Below the pieces are notes generated by a model, which searched no databases, was not told where the DNA came from, and was given only the letters and a program-made list of their open reading frames with translations. A DNA stretch of 64,000 nt, taken from NCBI RefSeq assembly GCF_001905735.1, contig NZ_LISW01000004.1, forward strand, positions 434,001 to 498,000, read 5' to 3'. Shown here in pieces: positions 33,244-42,074 of the stretch. The translations under genes and the position numbers were made by a program. The first letter of the stretch is position 1, and each line of letters opens with the position of its first letter. This stretch comes from Streptomyces sp. CB01249 (GTDB taxonomy: Bacteria; Actinomycetota; Actinomycetes; Streptomycetales; Streptomycetaceae).

Positions 33244-34229
33244 GAACCCGCCCCTCGTCCGGCTCCCGGTTGGCCCGCGCCCTGTTCGCGGAGTGCGGCC
33301 GCCAGGTGGTCGAGCCCGGCCCGGTCCACCCCCTCGCCGATCAGCGGCAGCTCGTACCCCGGCAGACCGAGCCCGGCCAGCACGCCGCGCTGTTCCCGCT
33401 CCAGCGCGACCCGCTGGGTGTGCTCGGCGGCCTGCTCGACCAGCGGGCGTACGAGCCCCGCCGCGCCGGTCACGCCCGCCCGCGTCAGCGTCTTGGCGAT
33501 CTCCTTGCGCCGCCCGCCCACCGTGGCGCGCAGCGCGTCCCCGTCCAGCAGTTGCGGGCGCACCATGTTCACGATGACCCGGCCCACCGGCAGCTCGGCG
33601 GCGCGCAGCTCCGCGATGCCGTCCGCGGTCTCCTGGACCGGCATCTCCTCCAGCAGCGTCACCAGGTGCACCGCGGTCTCTGGCGACTTCAGCACCCGCA
33701 TCACGGCCTGCGCCTGATTGTGTATCGGGCCGATCCGGGCGAGCCCGGCCACCTCGTCGTTCACGTTGAGGAAGCGCGTGATGCGGCCGGTCGGCGGGGC
33801 GTCCATGATCACGTAGTCGTAGACGAACCGGTTCTGCCGGTCCTTGCGGCGGACCGCCTCGCACGCCTTGCCCGTCAGCAGGACGTCCCGCACCCCGGGC
33901 GCGATGGTGGTGGCGAAGTCGATCGCGCCGAGCTTCTTGAGCGCCCGGCCCGCGCTGCCGAGCTTGTAGAACATCTGGAGGTAGTCGAGGAGCGCCAGCT
34001 CCGCGTCGATGGCGAGTGCGTAGACCTCGCCGCCGCCCGGAGCGACGGCGATCCTGCGCTCCTCGTAGGGGAGGGAGTCCGCCTCGAAGAGCTGGGCGAT
34101 GCCCTGTCTGCCCTCGACCTCCACGAGGAGGGTGCGCCTGCCCTCGGCCGCGAGGGCGAGCGCGAGGGCGGCGGCGACCGTGGTCTTACCGGTACCGCCC
34201 TTGCCGCTGACGACCTGGAACCTGCTCAC
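33240..34229 (-). CDS. ArsA/Get3-like ATPase, first of a tandem pair
   Basis: 329-aa partner ATPase. Walker A VSGKGGTGKTTVAAALA begins at residue 6, followed by a conserved VEVEGRQGIAQLF segment and YDYVIMDAPPTGRITRFLN. The central MFYKLGSAGRALKKLGAIDF segment and the C-terminal helices fit the ArsA/Get3 fold. GTG at 34229 gives MSRFQVVSGKGG. Overlaps the following ArsA-like gene by 4 bp; the pair sits next to wblA. Confidence 0.92.
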   Translation of the reverse strand: MSRFQVVSGKGGTGKTTVAAALALALAAEGRRTLLVEVEGRQGIAQLFEADSLPYEERRIAVAPGGGEVYALAIDAELALLDYLQMFYKLGSAGRALKKLGAIDFATTIAPGVRDVLLTGKACEAVRRKDRQNRFVYDYVIMDAPPTGRITRFLNVNDEVAGLARIGPIHNQAQAVMRVLKSPETAVHLVTLLEEMPVQETADGIAELRAAELPVGRVIVNMVRPQLLDGDALRATVGGRRKEIAKTLTRAGVTGAAGLVRPLVEQAAEHTQRVALEREQRGVLAGLGLPGYELPLIGEGVDRAGLDHLAAALREQGAGQPGAGRGAGS

Positions 34230-34311
34230 GTATTCGAGCCTAACCAGTCGCACCGCAGGCTACGCACGAGGCTGCGCGTGCCCCGGATTGTGCAGGCATT
34301 ACAGTCGGGCC

Positions 34312-34470
34312 ATGACCAAGTGGGAATACGCGACCGTGCCCCTTCTCGTGCACGCGACCAAGCAGATTCTGGACACCTGGGGCGAGGACGGCTGGGAGCT
34401 GGTCCAGGTCGTTCCCGGCCCGAACAACCCCGAGCAGCTCGTGGCCTACCTGAAGCGGGAGAAGCAGTAG
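34312..34470 (+). CDS. Small DUF4177-like protein
   Basis: 52-aa protein MTKWEYATVPLLVHATKQIL..., with the WEYATVPL and GEDGWELVQVVP segments typical of DUF4177-like proteins. Function unknown. Its stop overlaps the GTG of the RidA gene, so the two are coupled. Confidence 0.88.
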   Translation: MTKWEYATVPLLVHATKQILDTWGEDGWELVQVVPGPNNPEQLVAYLKREKQ

Positions 34471-34940
34471 TGGCGGGCGCCGTCGAGGCGAAGCTCGCCG
34501 AACTCGGACTGCCGCTGCCTGCCGTCGTACCGCCGCTGGCCGCGTACCAGCCGGCCGTGCAGTCCGGGGTGTACGTGTACACGTCCGGGCAGCTGCCCAT
34601 GGTCGACGGCAAGCTGGCGGTGACCGGCAAGGTCGGCGCCGAGGTCACGGCCGACGAGGCCAAGGAGCTCGCGAAGACCTGCGCGCTGAACGCGCTGGCC
34701 GCCGTGAAGTCGGTCGCGGGCGACCTGGACCGGATTGCCCGGGTCGTGAAGGTCGTCGGCTTCGTCGCCTCGGCCACCGACTTCACCGGCCAGCCCGGTG
34801 TGATCAACGGTGCGAGCGAGCTGCTCGGCGAGGTTCTCGGGGACAAGGGTGTGCACGCCCGCAGCGCCGTGGGCGTCGCCGTGCTGCCGCTGGACGCGCC
34901 GGTCGAGGTCGAGATCCAGGTCGAGCTGACCGGAGCCTGA
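34470..34940 (+). CDS. RidA family protein (YjgF/YER057c/UK114)
   Basis: 156-aa RidA-fold protein; classical members deaminate reactive enamine/imine intermediates. Visible segments are SGQLPMVDGKLAVTGKVG and VHARSAVGVAVLPLDAPVEVEIQV, the latter carrying the active-site Arg of the family. It starts with GTG inside the stop of the DUF4177-like gene and is followed by a terminator. Confidence 0.93.
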   Translation: MAGAVEAKLAELGLPLPAVVPPLAAYQPAVQSGVYVYTSGQLPMVDGKLAVTGKVGAEVTADEAKELAKTCALNALAAVKSVAGDLDRIARVVKVVGFVASATDFTGQPGVINGASELLGEVLGDKGVHARSAVGVAVLPLDAPVEVEIQVELTGA

Positions 34941-34960
34941 TCCGTACCGTCTCCGCCCCT

Positions 34961-34993
34961 GATCCCGTCCGGCCGTGAGGACCGGGCGGGATC
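34961..34993 (+). terminator. Terminator after RidA gene
   Basis: GATCCCGTCCGG, 9-nt loop, CCGGGCGGGATC (one G-U pair) followed by TTGTGTGT. Confidence 0.8.
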
Positions 34994-35064
34994 TTGTGTG
35001 TACACGCCATGTACGGATCCGGGGACCCCTCGAACATCGACGCGGTTCCGGATAGCCTCCGGCC

Positions 35065-35994
35065 ATGTCCAATGGTCAGTGGTACCCCCCGGAATGGCCC
35101 GGCCGGATCAGGGCCCTCGCCGCAGGCGAGCTGACGGCCGCCGAGCCCCGGCGGGCCGCCACCGTGATGCTGCTCCGGGACGACGCCACCGGCGCGGGGG
35201 GCGCGCCCGCCGTCCACATGCTGCGCCGGCGCACCTCGATGGCCTTCGCCGGAGGGGCGTACGCCTATCCGGGTGGCGGCGTCGACCCGCGCGACGACGA
35301 CCGGCTCGTCCGCTGGGCCGGGCCCGCGCTGGAGACCTGGGCGGACCGGCTGGGGGTCGGCACGCCTGCGGAGGCGCAGGCGATCGTCTGCGCCGCGGTC
35401 CGCGAGACGTACGAGGAGGCCGGGGTCCTGCTGGCCGGTCCGACGCCGGAGACCGTCGTCACCGACACCACCGGGGACGACTGGGAGGCCGATCGCACGG
35501 CGCTGGTCGCCCGGGAGCTGTCGTTCGCCGAATTCCTGGAGCGGCGCGGGCTGGTGCTGCGCTCGGACCTGCTGGGCGCGTGGGCGCGCTGGATCACGCC
35601 GGAGTTCGAGCCGCGCCGCTACGACACCTGGTTCTTCGTCGCCGCGCTCCCCGCGGGCCAGCGCACCCGGAACGCCTCGACGGAGGCCGACCGCACGGTG
35701 TGGATCACCCCGGGCGACGCGGCCGACGGATACGACCGGGGCGAGCTGCTGATGATGCCGCCGACCGTGGCGACGCTGCGGACCCTGCGGCCGTACGCCA
35801 CCGCCGCGCGGGCGCTGGAGGCGGCGTCGGACCAGGACCTCACCCCCGTACTCGCGCAGGCGCGTCTGGACGGTGACGAGCTGGTGCTGAGCTGGCCGGG
35901 GCACGAGGAATTCACCAAGCACGTCTCCACGGCCGGGGCGGACGAAACGCACGGCGGGGAGAAAAAGGGCGACGCGGAAGGCGGTGCGGCATGA
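35065..35994 (+). CDS. NUDIX hydrolase
   Basis: 309-aa NUDIX protein. The box starts at GGAYAYPGGGVDPRD and is interrupted by an insert before the catalytic REtYEEAGVLL core (VRETYEEAG), an arrangement seen in the NUDT19-like group. Substrate unknown, probably an acyl-CoA or nucleotide diphosphate. ATG at 35065; it overlaps the next gene by 4 bp (ATGA). Confidence 0.9.
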   Translation: MSNGQWYPPEWPGRIRALAAGELTAAEPRRAATVMLLRDDATGAGGAPAVHMLRRRTSMAFAGGAYAYPGGGVDPRDDDRLVRWAGPALETWADRLGVGTPAEAQAIVCAAVRETYEEAGVLLAGPTPETVVTDTTGDDWEADRTALVARELSFAEFLERRGLVLRSDLLGAWARWITPEFEPRRYDTWFFVAALPAGQRTRNASTEADRTVWITPGDAADGYDRGELLMMPPTVATLRTLRPYATAARALEAASDQDLTPVLAQARLDGDELVLSWPGHEEFTKHVSTAGADETHGGEKKGDAEGGAA

Positions 35995-36821
35995 GTGACG
36001 CGGCGGCGCTGCCCGGACAGCCGCGCGGCAGTGTGCTGTCCGGTCCCGCCACGGCCCGTACGGTCAACGTCCTGGCGCCCAACCCCTCGCCGATGACGCT
36101 GGACGGGACCAACACGTGGATCGTCGCCGAGCCCGACTCGGACCTGGCGGTGGTCATCGACCCGGGCCCGCTGGACGACGCCCATCTGCGGGCCGTCATC
36201 GACACCGCCGAGCGGGCGGGCCGCCGGATCGCGCTGACGCTCCTCACCCACGGCCACCCCGACCACGCGGAGGGCGCGGCGCGGTTCGCGGAGCTGACCC
36301 GGACCAAGGTGCGCGCGCTCGACCCGGAGCTGCGGCTCGGTGACGAGGGCCTGAGCACGGGTGACGTGATCACGACCGGCGGCCTCGAGATGTACGTGGT
36401 GCCGACGCCGGGCCACACGGCGGACTCGCTGTCGTTCCACCTGCCGGCCGATCAGGCGGTGCTGACCGGGGACACGATTCTCGGACGCGGAACGACGCTG
36501 GTGGCGCACCCGGACGGGCGGCTCGGGGACTACCTCGACTCGCTGCGGCGGCTGCGCTCGCTGACGGTGGACGACGGGGTCCATACGGTGCTGCCCGGCC
36601 ACGGGCCCGTGCTGGACGACGCGCAGGGGGCGGTCGAGTTCTATCTCGCCCATCGCGCGCACCGGCTGGCCCAGGTGGAGACCGCGGTGGAATCGGGCTA
36701 CCGGACCTCCTCCGAGGTGGTGGCCCATGTCTACGCGGACGTGGACCGTTCGCTGTGGCCGGCGGCGGAGCTGTCGGTGCGGGCGCAGCTGGACTACCTG
36801 ACCGAGCACGGGCTGATCTGA
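35991..36821 (+). CDS. MBL-fold metallo-hydrolase
   Basis: 276-aa metallo-beta-lactamase fold enzyme with the two-zinc motif THGHPDHAEG, TPGHTADS for the next His, and LTGDTILG for the bridging Asp, plus a C-terminal winged-helix segment (SLWPAAELSVRAQLDYLTEHGL) like that of LACTB2. LACTB2-like members act as RNases or thioesterases. Translationally coupled to the NUDIX gene. Confidence 0.93.
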   Translation: MSDAAALPGQPRGSVLSGPATARTVNVLAPNPSPMTLDGTNTWIVAEPDSDLAVVIDPGPLDDAHLRAVIDTAERAGRRIALTLLTHGHPDHAEGAARFAELTRTKVRALDPELRLGDEGLSTGDVITTGGLEMYVVPTPGHTADSLSFHLPADQAVLTGDTILGRGTTLVAHPDGRLGDYLDSLRRLRSLTVDDGVHTVLPGHGPVLDDAQGAVEFYLAHRAHRLAQVETAVESGYRTSSEVVAHVYADVDRSLWPAAELSVRAQLDYLTEHGLI

Positions 36822-36830
36822 CAGGCATGC

Positions 36831-36875
36831 ATGAGAGAGGGGCCCGGCCGGCTGTCGGCGGGGCCCCTCACTCAT
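36831..36875. terminator. Bidirectional terminator between MBL gene and crp
   Basis: ATGAGAGAGGGGCCC pairs with GGGGCCCCTCACTCAT (one mismatch) across a 14-nt loop between convergent genes. Confidence 0.82.
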
Positions 36876-36888
36876 GGCGTACGACGGG

Positions 36889-37563
36889 TCAGCGCGACCG
36901 CTTGGCCAGCCGCTCCACGTCCAGGAGGATCACCGCGCGGGCCTCCAGGCGCAGCCAGCCGCGGCCGGCGAAGTCGGCGAGGGCCTTGTTGACCGTCTCG
37001 CGGGAAGCGCCGACCAGCTGGGCCAGCTCCTCCTGCGTCAGGTCGTGCACCACGTGGATGCCTTCCTCGGACTGGACGCCGAAGCGGCGCGACAGGTCCA
37101 GGAGGGCGCGGGCGACGCGGCCGGGCACATCGGAGAAGACCAGGTCGGACATCTGGTCGTTGGTCTTGCGCAGGCGCCGGGCGACGGCACGCAGGAGGGC
37201 CGTGGCCACCTCGGGGCGCGCGTTGAGCCAGGGCTGGAGGTCGCCGTGGCCGAGGCCGAGGAGCTTCACCTCGGTCAGCGCGGTGGCGGTGGCGGTGCGC
37301 GGGCCCGGGTCGAAGAGCGAGAGCTCACCGATCAGCTCACCGGGGCCGAGGACCGCCAGCATGTTCTCGCGACCGTCGGGGGAGGTGCGGTGGAGCTTCA
37401 CCTTGCCCTCGGTGACCACGTAGAGGCGGTCACCCGGGTCACCCTCGTGGAACAGCGCGTCACCGCGCGCGAGGGTCACCTCACTCATCGAGGCGCGGAG
37501 CTCCGCGGCCTGCTCGTCATCGAGCGCCGCGAAAAGCGGGGCGCGCCGCAGAACGTCGTCCAC
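36889..37563 (-). CDS. crp: Crp/Fnr family transcriptional regulator
   Basis: 224-aa cyclic-nucleotide-binding regulator matching the Streptomyces Crp that affects germination and antibiotic production. Cyclic-nucleotide domain residues 10-120 (PGDRLYVVTEGKVKLH; GELIGELSLFDPGPRTATATA, the phosphate-binding cassette) followed by a C-terminal HTH (TQEELAQLVGASRETVNKAL). GTG at 37563 follows GGAGAG. Confidence 0.96.
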   Translation of the reverse strand: MDDVLRRAPLFAALDDEQAAELRASMSEVTLARGDALFHEGDPGDRLYVVTEGKVKLHRTSPDGRENMLAVLGPGELIGELSLFDPGPRTATATALTEVKLLGLGHGDLQPWLNARPEVATALLRAVARRLRKTNDQMSDLVFSDVPGRVARALLDLSRRFGVQSEEGIHVVHDLTQEELAQLVGASRETVNKALADFAGRGWLRLEARAVILLDVERLAKRSR

Positions 37564-37747
37564 GAGTTCTCTCCTTGTCGGCCTGTTCAGGGAACCGTGG
37601 TCCCCATCATGCCGGACGGTAAAACAGTGCGATCAATCACAAACCAGTTTGACGCACGCGCGTGCCGAGGGGTACGGCAGGGGGCCGATTGGGGGCGGAT
37701 CACCCGTGACCGGGGCGGATGTCAGTGCCGGGCTCTAGGCTGGCCGA

Positions 37748-38707
37748 GTGTCCGAATTGCCGGTGAGAGCGCAGGCCAAGGGGGCTGATGGGGTGTCGGA
37801 GGGCCGTGATTCCGCTGTGGGCGAACAGGGTGCGAGCAAGAGGAAAAACCTGAAGAAATCGGCTGAAAGCGGCTCCGAGGCGGCGAAGAGTCGGTCCGCC
37901 GGGGCGCCCGCAGCGGCCGCGCCGAAGAGGAAGCCGGGGCGGCCCGAATCGCATCTGGCCATGGTCCGCCGCGCCCGCCGGATCAACCGCGAGCTCGCCG
38001 AGGTCTACCCGTACGCCCATCCGGAGCTGGACTTCCGGAATCCGTTCGAACTGCTCGTCGCCACGGTTCTCTCCGCCCAGACCACCGACCTGAGGGTCAA
38101 CCAGACGACGCCCGCCCTCTTCGCCGCCTATCCCACCCCCGAGGACATGGCCGCCGCCGTTCCGGAGAAGCTGGAAGAGATCATCCGGCCCACCGGCTTC
38201 TTCCGGGCCAAGGCGAGGTCGCTGCTCGGCCTGTCCGCCGCGCTCCGCGACGACTTCGGCGGCGAGGTGCCGGGGAGGCTCGCGGATCTCGTGAAGCTGC
38301 CGGGGGTCGGCCGCAAGACGGCCAACGTCGTGTTGGGCAATGCCTTTGGAGTGCCCGGAATTACCGTAGACACCCATTTCGGGCGGTTGGTCCGACGGTG
38401 GAAGTGGACCGAGCAGGAGGACCCGGAGAAGGTCGAGGCGGAGGTCGCGGCGATCTTCCCCAAGAGCGAGTGGACCATGCTCTCGCACCGCGTCATCTTC
38501 CACGGCCGCCGCGTCTGCCATGCCCGTAAGCCCGCCTGCGGCGCCTGCCCGATCGCCCCGTTGTGCCCGTCGTACGGTGAGGGCGAGACGGACCCGGAGA
38601 AGGCCCGCAAGCTCCTGAAGTACGAGATGGGCGGCAAGCCGGGCCAGCGGCTGAGCCCGCCGCCGGACTACCCGGGAAGCCCGGCACCTCCCCTGGGCGC
38701 CGACTGA
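37748..38707 (+). CDS. nth: Endonuclease III
   Basis: DNA glycosylase/AP lyase that removes oxidised pyrimidines. Core features: LLVATVLSAQTTD, the HhH LPGVGRKTANVVLG with the catalytic Lys, VDTHFGR with the catalytic Asp, and the C-terminal [4Fe-4S] cluster CHARKPACGACPIAPLC. The 319-aa product carries a basic, Ala-rich extension of about 70 residues before the core; the exact start (GTG 37748 or GTG 37793) is uncertain. Confidence 0.95.
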   Translation: MSELPVRAQAKGADGVSEGRDSAVGEQGASKRKNLKKSAESGSEAAKSRSAGAPAAAAPKRKPGRPESHLAMVRRARRINRELAEVYPYAHPELDFRNPFELLVATVLSAQTTDLRVNQTTPALFAAYPTPEDMAAAVPEKLEEIIRPTGFFRAKARSLLGLSAALRDDFGGEVPGRLADLVKLPGVGRKTANVVLGNAFGVPGITVDTHFGRLVRRWKWTEQEDPEKVEAEVAAIFPKSEWTMLSHRVIFHGRRVCHARKPACGACPIAPLCPSYGEGETDPEKARKLLKYEMGGKPGQRLSPPPDYPGSPAPPLGAD

Positions 38708-38769
38708 CGCGGACCGCCGCTGCGGAACGAATCGCGGGACGACGGGCGTTGTGAGACGGAGGGGTGCCT

Positions 38770-39483
38770 ATGAAGACGCATGAGACCGGCACGGAGCGCG
38801 GTGGGCCGGACGGCCCTGCGGCCATGGTTTCGGAGGAGGGGCTGCCCGACTGGCTCGATCCCGTCGCCCGTGCCGCCCGCACGGTGCGGCCGCAGCAGCT
38901 CAGCCGCTTCCTGCCGCCGGAGAACGGGGCGGGACGCCAGTCGGCCGTGCTCGTCCTGTTCGGCGAGGGCGCGCGCGGTCCCGAGCTGCTTCTGATGGAG
39001 CGCGCCGGAAGCCTGCGCTCCCATCCGGGCCAGCCGTCGTTCCCCGGCGGCTCGCTCGACCCGGAGGACGGCGACCAGGCGACGACCGGGCCGCTCAGGG
39101 CCGCGCTGCGCGAGGCGGAGGAGGAGACCGGCCTCGATCCGCGCGGAGTGCAGATCTTCGGTGTGCTGCCCCGTCTCTACATCCCCGTGAGCAGCTTCGT
39201 GGTGACGCCGGTCCTCGGCTGGTGGCGGACGCCCAGCCCGGTCGATGTGGTCGACCCGGGCGAGACGGCGCGGGTCTTCACGGTCCCCGTGGCGGATCTC
39301 ACGGACCCGGCCAACCGGGCGACGGCCGTCCACCCCAGCGGTCACCGGGGCCCGGCATTTCTGGTCGAATCAGCACTCGTCTGGGGGTTCACGGCCGGTG
39401 TGATCGACCGGATTCTGCACTTCGCGGGCTGGGAACGCCCGTGGGACAGAGCCAGGCAGGTGCCGCTCGACTGGCGCGCATGA
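38770..39483 (+). CDS. NUDIX hydrolase, CoA pyrophosphatase type
   Basis: 237-aa NUDIX enzyme. The box runs from GGSLDPEDGD to REAEEETGL, and the preceding RSHPGQPSFPGG is the NuCoA motif of coenzyme A pyrophosphatases. ATG at 38770 has GGAGGGG 7 nt upstream; GTG 38764 is less suitable. Lies between nth and the membrane protease on the same strand. Confidence 0.92.
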   Translation: MKTHETGTERGGPDGPAAMVSEEGLPDWLDPVARAARTVRPQQLSRFLPPENGAGRQSAVLVLFGEGARGPELLLMERAGSLRSHPGQPSFPGGSLDPEDGDQATTGPLRAALREAEEETGLDPRGVQIFGVLPRLYIPVSSFVVTPVLGWWRTPSPVDVVDPGETARVFTVPVADLTDPANRATAVHPSGHRGPAFLVESALVWGFTAGVIDRILHFAGWERPWDRARQVPLDWRA

Positions 39484-39571
39484 CAGGCTGACTTCCGTGC
39501 TCCGCCGATCCGGGACCGCCCGGACCACGGAGACGTACGGGCCCGGTGACGAATCTGCGAGGCTATAGACG

Positions 39572-40777
39572 GTGAACGTGCTGGACATCCTGCTGCTGGC
39601 CGGAGCCGTGTGGTTCGCGGTCATCGGCTATCGCCAGGGGTTCGTCGTCGGCATTCTGTCGGTGATCGGGTTCCTGGGCGGCGGTCTCGTCGCCGTCTAC
39701 CTCCTGCCGGTCCTGTGGGACCAGATGACGGACGGTTCGGAGGTCTCCTCGACCGCGGCCGTCGTCGCGGTCGTCATCGTGATCGTGTGCGCGTCGATCG
39801 GCCAGGCGTTCACCACTCATCTGGGCAACAAACTCCGCCGCCACATCACGTGGTCGCCCGCGCGCGCCCTGGACGCGACCGGCGGCGCCCTGGTCAACGT
39901 GGTGGCGATGCTGCTCGTCGCCTGGCTGATCGGCTCCGCCCTGGCGGGCACCTCGCTGCCGACGCTCGGCAAGGAGGTCCGCAGCTCCTCGGTCCTGCTG
40001 GGCGTCTCCAGGGTGATGCCGCCCCAGGCGTCCACCTGGTTCACGGACTTCTCCTCGGTCCTCGCGCAGAACGGCTTCCCGCAGGTCTTCAGCCCGTTCG
40101 CCAACGAGCCCATCACCGAGGTCAGGGCCCCCGACCCGGCGTTGGTCGGCAGCCCCGTCGCCGCGCGCGCCAAGCAGTCCATCGTGAAGGTCGTGGGTAC
40201 GGCCCCGAGCTGCGGCAAGGTGCTCGAAGGCACCGGGTTCGTGTTCTCCGACCGCCGGGTGATGACCAACGCGCACGTCGTCGGCGGCGTGGACGAGCCG
40301 ACCGTGCAGATCGGCGGCCAAGGACGCCTGTACGACGCGAAGGTCGTCCTGTACGACTGGCGGCGCGACATCGCCGTACTCGACGTCCCGGACCTCGATG
40401 TGAAGCCCCTGCGGTTCACCGGGCCCGACAGCGACGCGGAGACGGGCGACAGCGCCATCGTCGCGGGCTTCCCGGAGAACGGCGCGTACGACGTACGCTC
40501 CGCGCGCGTCCGGGCCCGCATCGACGCCAACGGCCCCGACATCTACCACCGGGGCACGGTCCGCCGCGATGTGTACTCGCTCTACACCACGGTCCGCCAG
40601 GGCAACTCCGGCGGCCCGCTGCTGACCCCCGAGGGCAAGGTGTACGGGGTCGTGTTCGCGAAGTCGCTCGACGACCCGGACACGGGCTACGCGCTGACGG
40701 CGGACGAGATCCGCGACGACATCACGCAGGGCCGTACCGCCAACCAGCAGGTCGACAGCCAGGGATGCGCGCTCTGA
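39572..40777 (+). CDS. MarP-like membrane serine protease (CvpA plus trypsin-like)
   Basis: 401-aa protein with a CvpA-type four-helix membrane domain (residues 1-120) followed by an extracytoplasmic trypsin-like protease. Triad: His in TNAHVVGG, Asp in RRDIAVL, Ser in RQGNSGGPL; two Cys (PSCGKV and the C-terminal GCAL) may form a disulfide. The architecture equals M. tuberculosis MarP, needed for acid and oxidative stress survival. GTG at 39572. Confidence 0.95.
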   Translation: MNVLDILLLAGAVWFAVIGYRQGFVVGILSVIGFLGGGLVAVYLLPVLWDQMTDGSEVSSTAAVVAVVIVIVCASIGQAFTTHLGNKLRRHITWSPARALDATGGALVNVVAMLLVAWLIGSALAGTSLPTLGKEVRSSSVLLGVSRVMPPQASTWFTDFSSVLAQNGFPQVFSPFANEPITEVRAPDPALVGSPVAARAKQSIVKVVGTAPSCGKVLEGTGFVFSDRRVMTNAHVVGGVDEPTVQIGGQGRLYDAKVVLYDWRRDIAVLDVPDLDVKPLRFTGPDSDAETGDSAIVAGFPENGAYDVRSARVRARIDANGPDIYHRGTVRRDVYSLYTTVRQGNSGGPLLTPEGKVYGVVFAKSLDDPDTGYALTADEIRDDITQGRTANQQVDSQGCAL

Positions 40778-40783
40778 AGGTCT

Positions 40784-40809
40784 CCGGACGGCCCGTGCGG
40801 GACCGTCGG
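40784..40809 (+). terminator. Possible terminator after MarP-like gene
   Basis: GACGG-C-CCG-TG-CGG-GA-CCGTC forms an interrupted stem shortly after the stop. Confidence 0.4.
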
Positions 40810-40813
40810 TGCG

Positions 40814-41017
40814 TCAGTTACGGGGATGGCGCAGCCGCGCCGAGACCCAGCGGGCCCTGCGGCGGAGGATGCGTGAGATGCCGAGCCGAGGATCATGCAT
40901 GACGTGCAAAGCGTGCACCCGGCCCTGAAGGCCGTCCCCCTCGTGAATGCCCGGATCCGCCGTGGCGGTCGAGCGACGGTTGCGTGCTGCGTCACCGAAG
41001 TCGTGCGTCCAGCCCAT
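40814..41017 (-). CDS. Possible small basic protein
   Basis: 67-aa frame beginning MGWTHDFGDAARNRRSTATAD and ending RRRARWVSARLRHPRN, rich in Arg and His. It lies downstream of the alpha/beta hydrolase on the same strand. Third-position GC is moderate and there is no good ribosome binding site, so it may be spurious. Confidence 0.25.
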   Translation of the reverse strand: MGWTHDFGDAARNRRSTATADPGIHEGDGLQGRVHALHVMHDPRLGISRILRRRARWVSARLRHPRN

Positions 41018-41123
41018 ACCCGGACGTCTGCCCGTGCCTCATGGTCCGTAACCGCCTATCCGTCAGCCAATTGGCTTATGCGCCGGGCACGTGGCCGTTC
41101 GTAGGACATGTGTGCCAGAACGG

Positions 41124-42074
41124 CTAGCGATCCGGCTCGGAATCCTTGAGCCAGTTGATGAGTTCGGCCGAGAACCCCGCCGGATCCTCCTCGTGGGGGA
41201 AGTGGCCAAGACCGTCGAAAAGTCGCCAACGGTAGGGCGCCTCGACGTACTCGCCGGACCCGGCCGAGCTGCGCGTGCGGACCGCCGGATCGAGTGAACC
41301 GTGAAGGTGCAGCGTCGGCACCCGAACGGGCCGCTTCATGCGCCGGTTGAACTGGATGCCGTCCGGGCGCGCCAGCGAGCGCACCATCCAGCGGTACGGC
41401 TCGATCGAGCAGTGCGCCGTCGAGGGGATCGTCATGGCCCGCCGGTAGACGCCCAGCGTCGTCTCGTCGGGGAATTCCGCCTTGCCCGGCCCCGGCCCCG
41501 CCCACTCGCTGATCAGCCGGCCCACCAAGGCGCCGTCGTCGGCGACGAGCTGACGCTCCGGCACCCAGGGCCGCTGGAAGCCCCAGATGTACGAGCCGGC
41601 CCGGGACTGCGCGAAGTCGGAGAGCATCGAGGAGCGCCACCGCCGCGGGTGGGGCATCGAGGAGACGACCAGTCGGCGCACCAGCTTCGGGCGCATCACG
41701 GCGGCCGTCCAGGCCAGGTATCCGCCCATGTCGTGGCCGACGAGGGCGGCGTCCGGCTCGCCGAGGGACCTGACCACGCCTGTGATGTCGAGCGCCAGGT
41801 TGGCGGGGTCGTAGCCCCGGGGCGTGCGGTCGCTGCCGCCGACGCCGCGCAGGTCCATCGCCACGGCCCGGAATCCGGCCTCGGCGAGCGCCGGCAGCTG
41901 GTGGCGCCAGGTCCACCAGAACTGCGGGAAGCCGTGCAGGAGGAGGACCAGCGGCCCTTCACCCATTTCGGCGATGTGGAAGCGGGCGCCGTTCGCCGCG
42001 ACGTCCCGGTGGGTCCAGGGGCCGTCGAGGCGGACGGGGCCGCCGGTCGGGGCGGACGGTGCGGGAACGGTCAT
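41124..42074 (-). CDS. Alpha/beta hydrolase, epoxide-hydrolase-like
   Basis: 316-aa hydrolase. Oxyanion motif HGFPQFWWTWRHQ, nucleophile Asp in VGHDMGGYLAW (Asp instead of Ser, the mark of epoxide hydrolases and haloalkane dehalogenases), acid Asp in GSLDPAV and His in GLGHFPHEE. A cap domain lies between. Its ATG overlaps the stop of the holin-family gene (ATGA), so they form a two-gene operon. Confidence 0.93.
   Translation of the reverse strand: MTVPAPSAPTGGPVRLDGPWTHRDVAANGARFHIAEMGEGPLVLLLHGFPQFWWTWRHQLPALAEAGFRAVAMDLRGVGGSDRTPRGYDPANLALDITGVVRSLGEPDAALVGHDMGGYLAWTAAVMRPKLVRRLVVSSMPHPRRWRSSMLSDFAQSRAGSYIWGFQRPWVPERQLVADDGALVGRLISEWAGPGPGKAEFPDETTLGVYRRAMTIPSTAHCSIEPYRWMVRSLARPDGIQFNRRMKRPVRVPTLHLHGSLDPAVRTRSSAGSGEYVEAPYRWRLFDGLGHFPHEEDPAGFSAELINWLKDSEPDR

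Larger units (their letters stand above)
40778..41123. other. Convergent intergenic region after protease gene
   Basis: 346 bp. A hairpin sits at 40784-40809. A minus-strand frame at 40814-41017 (67 residues, MGWTHDFGDAARNRR...) has some coding-like third-position bias but no clear Shine-Dalgarno and is listed separately with low confidence. Confidence 0.35.
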
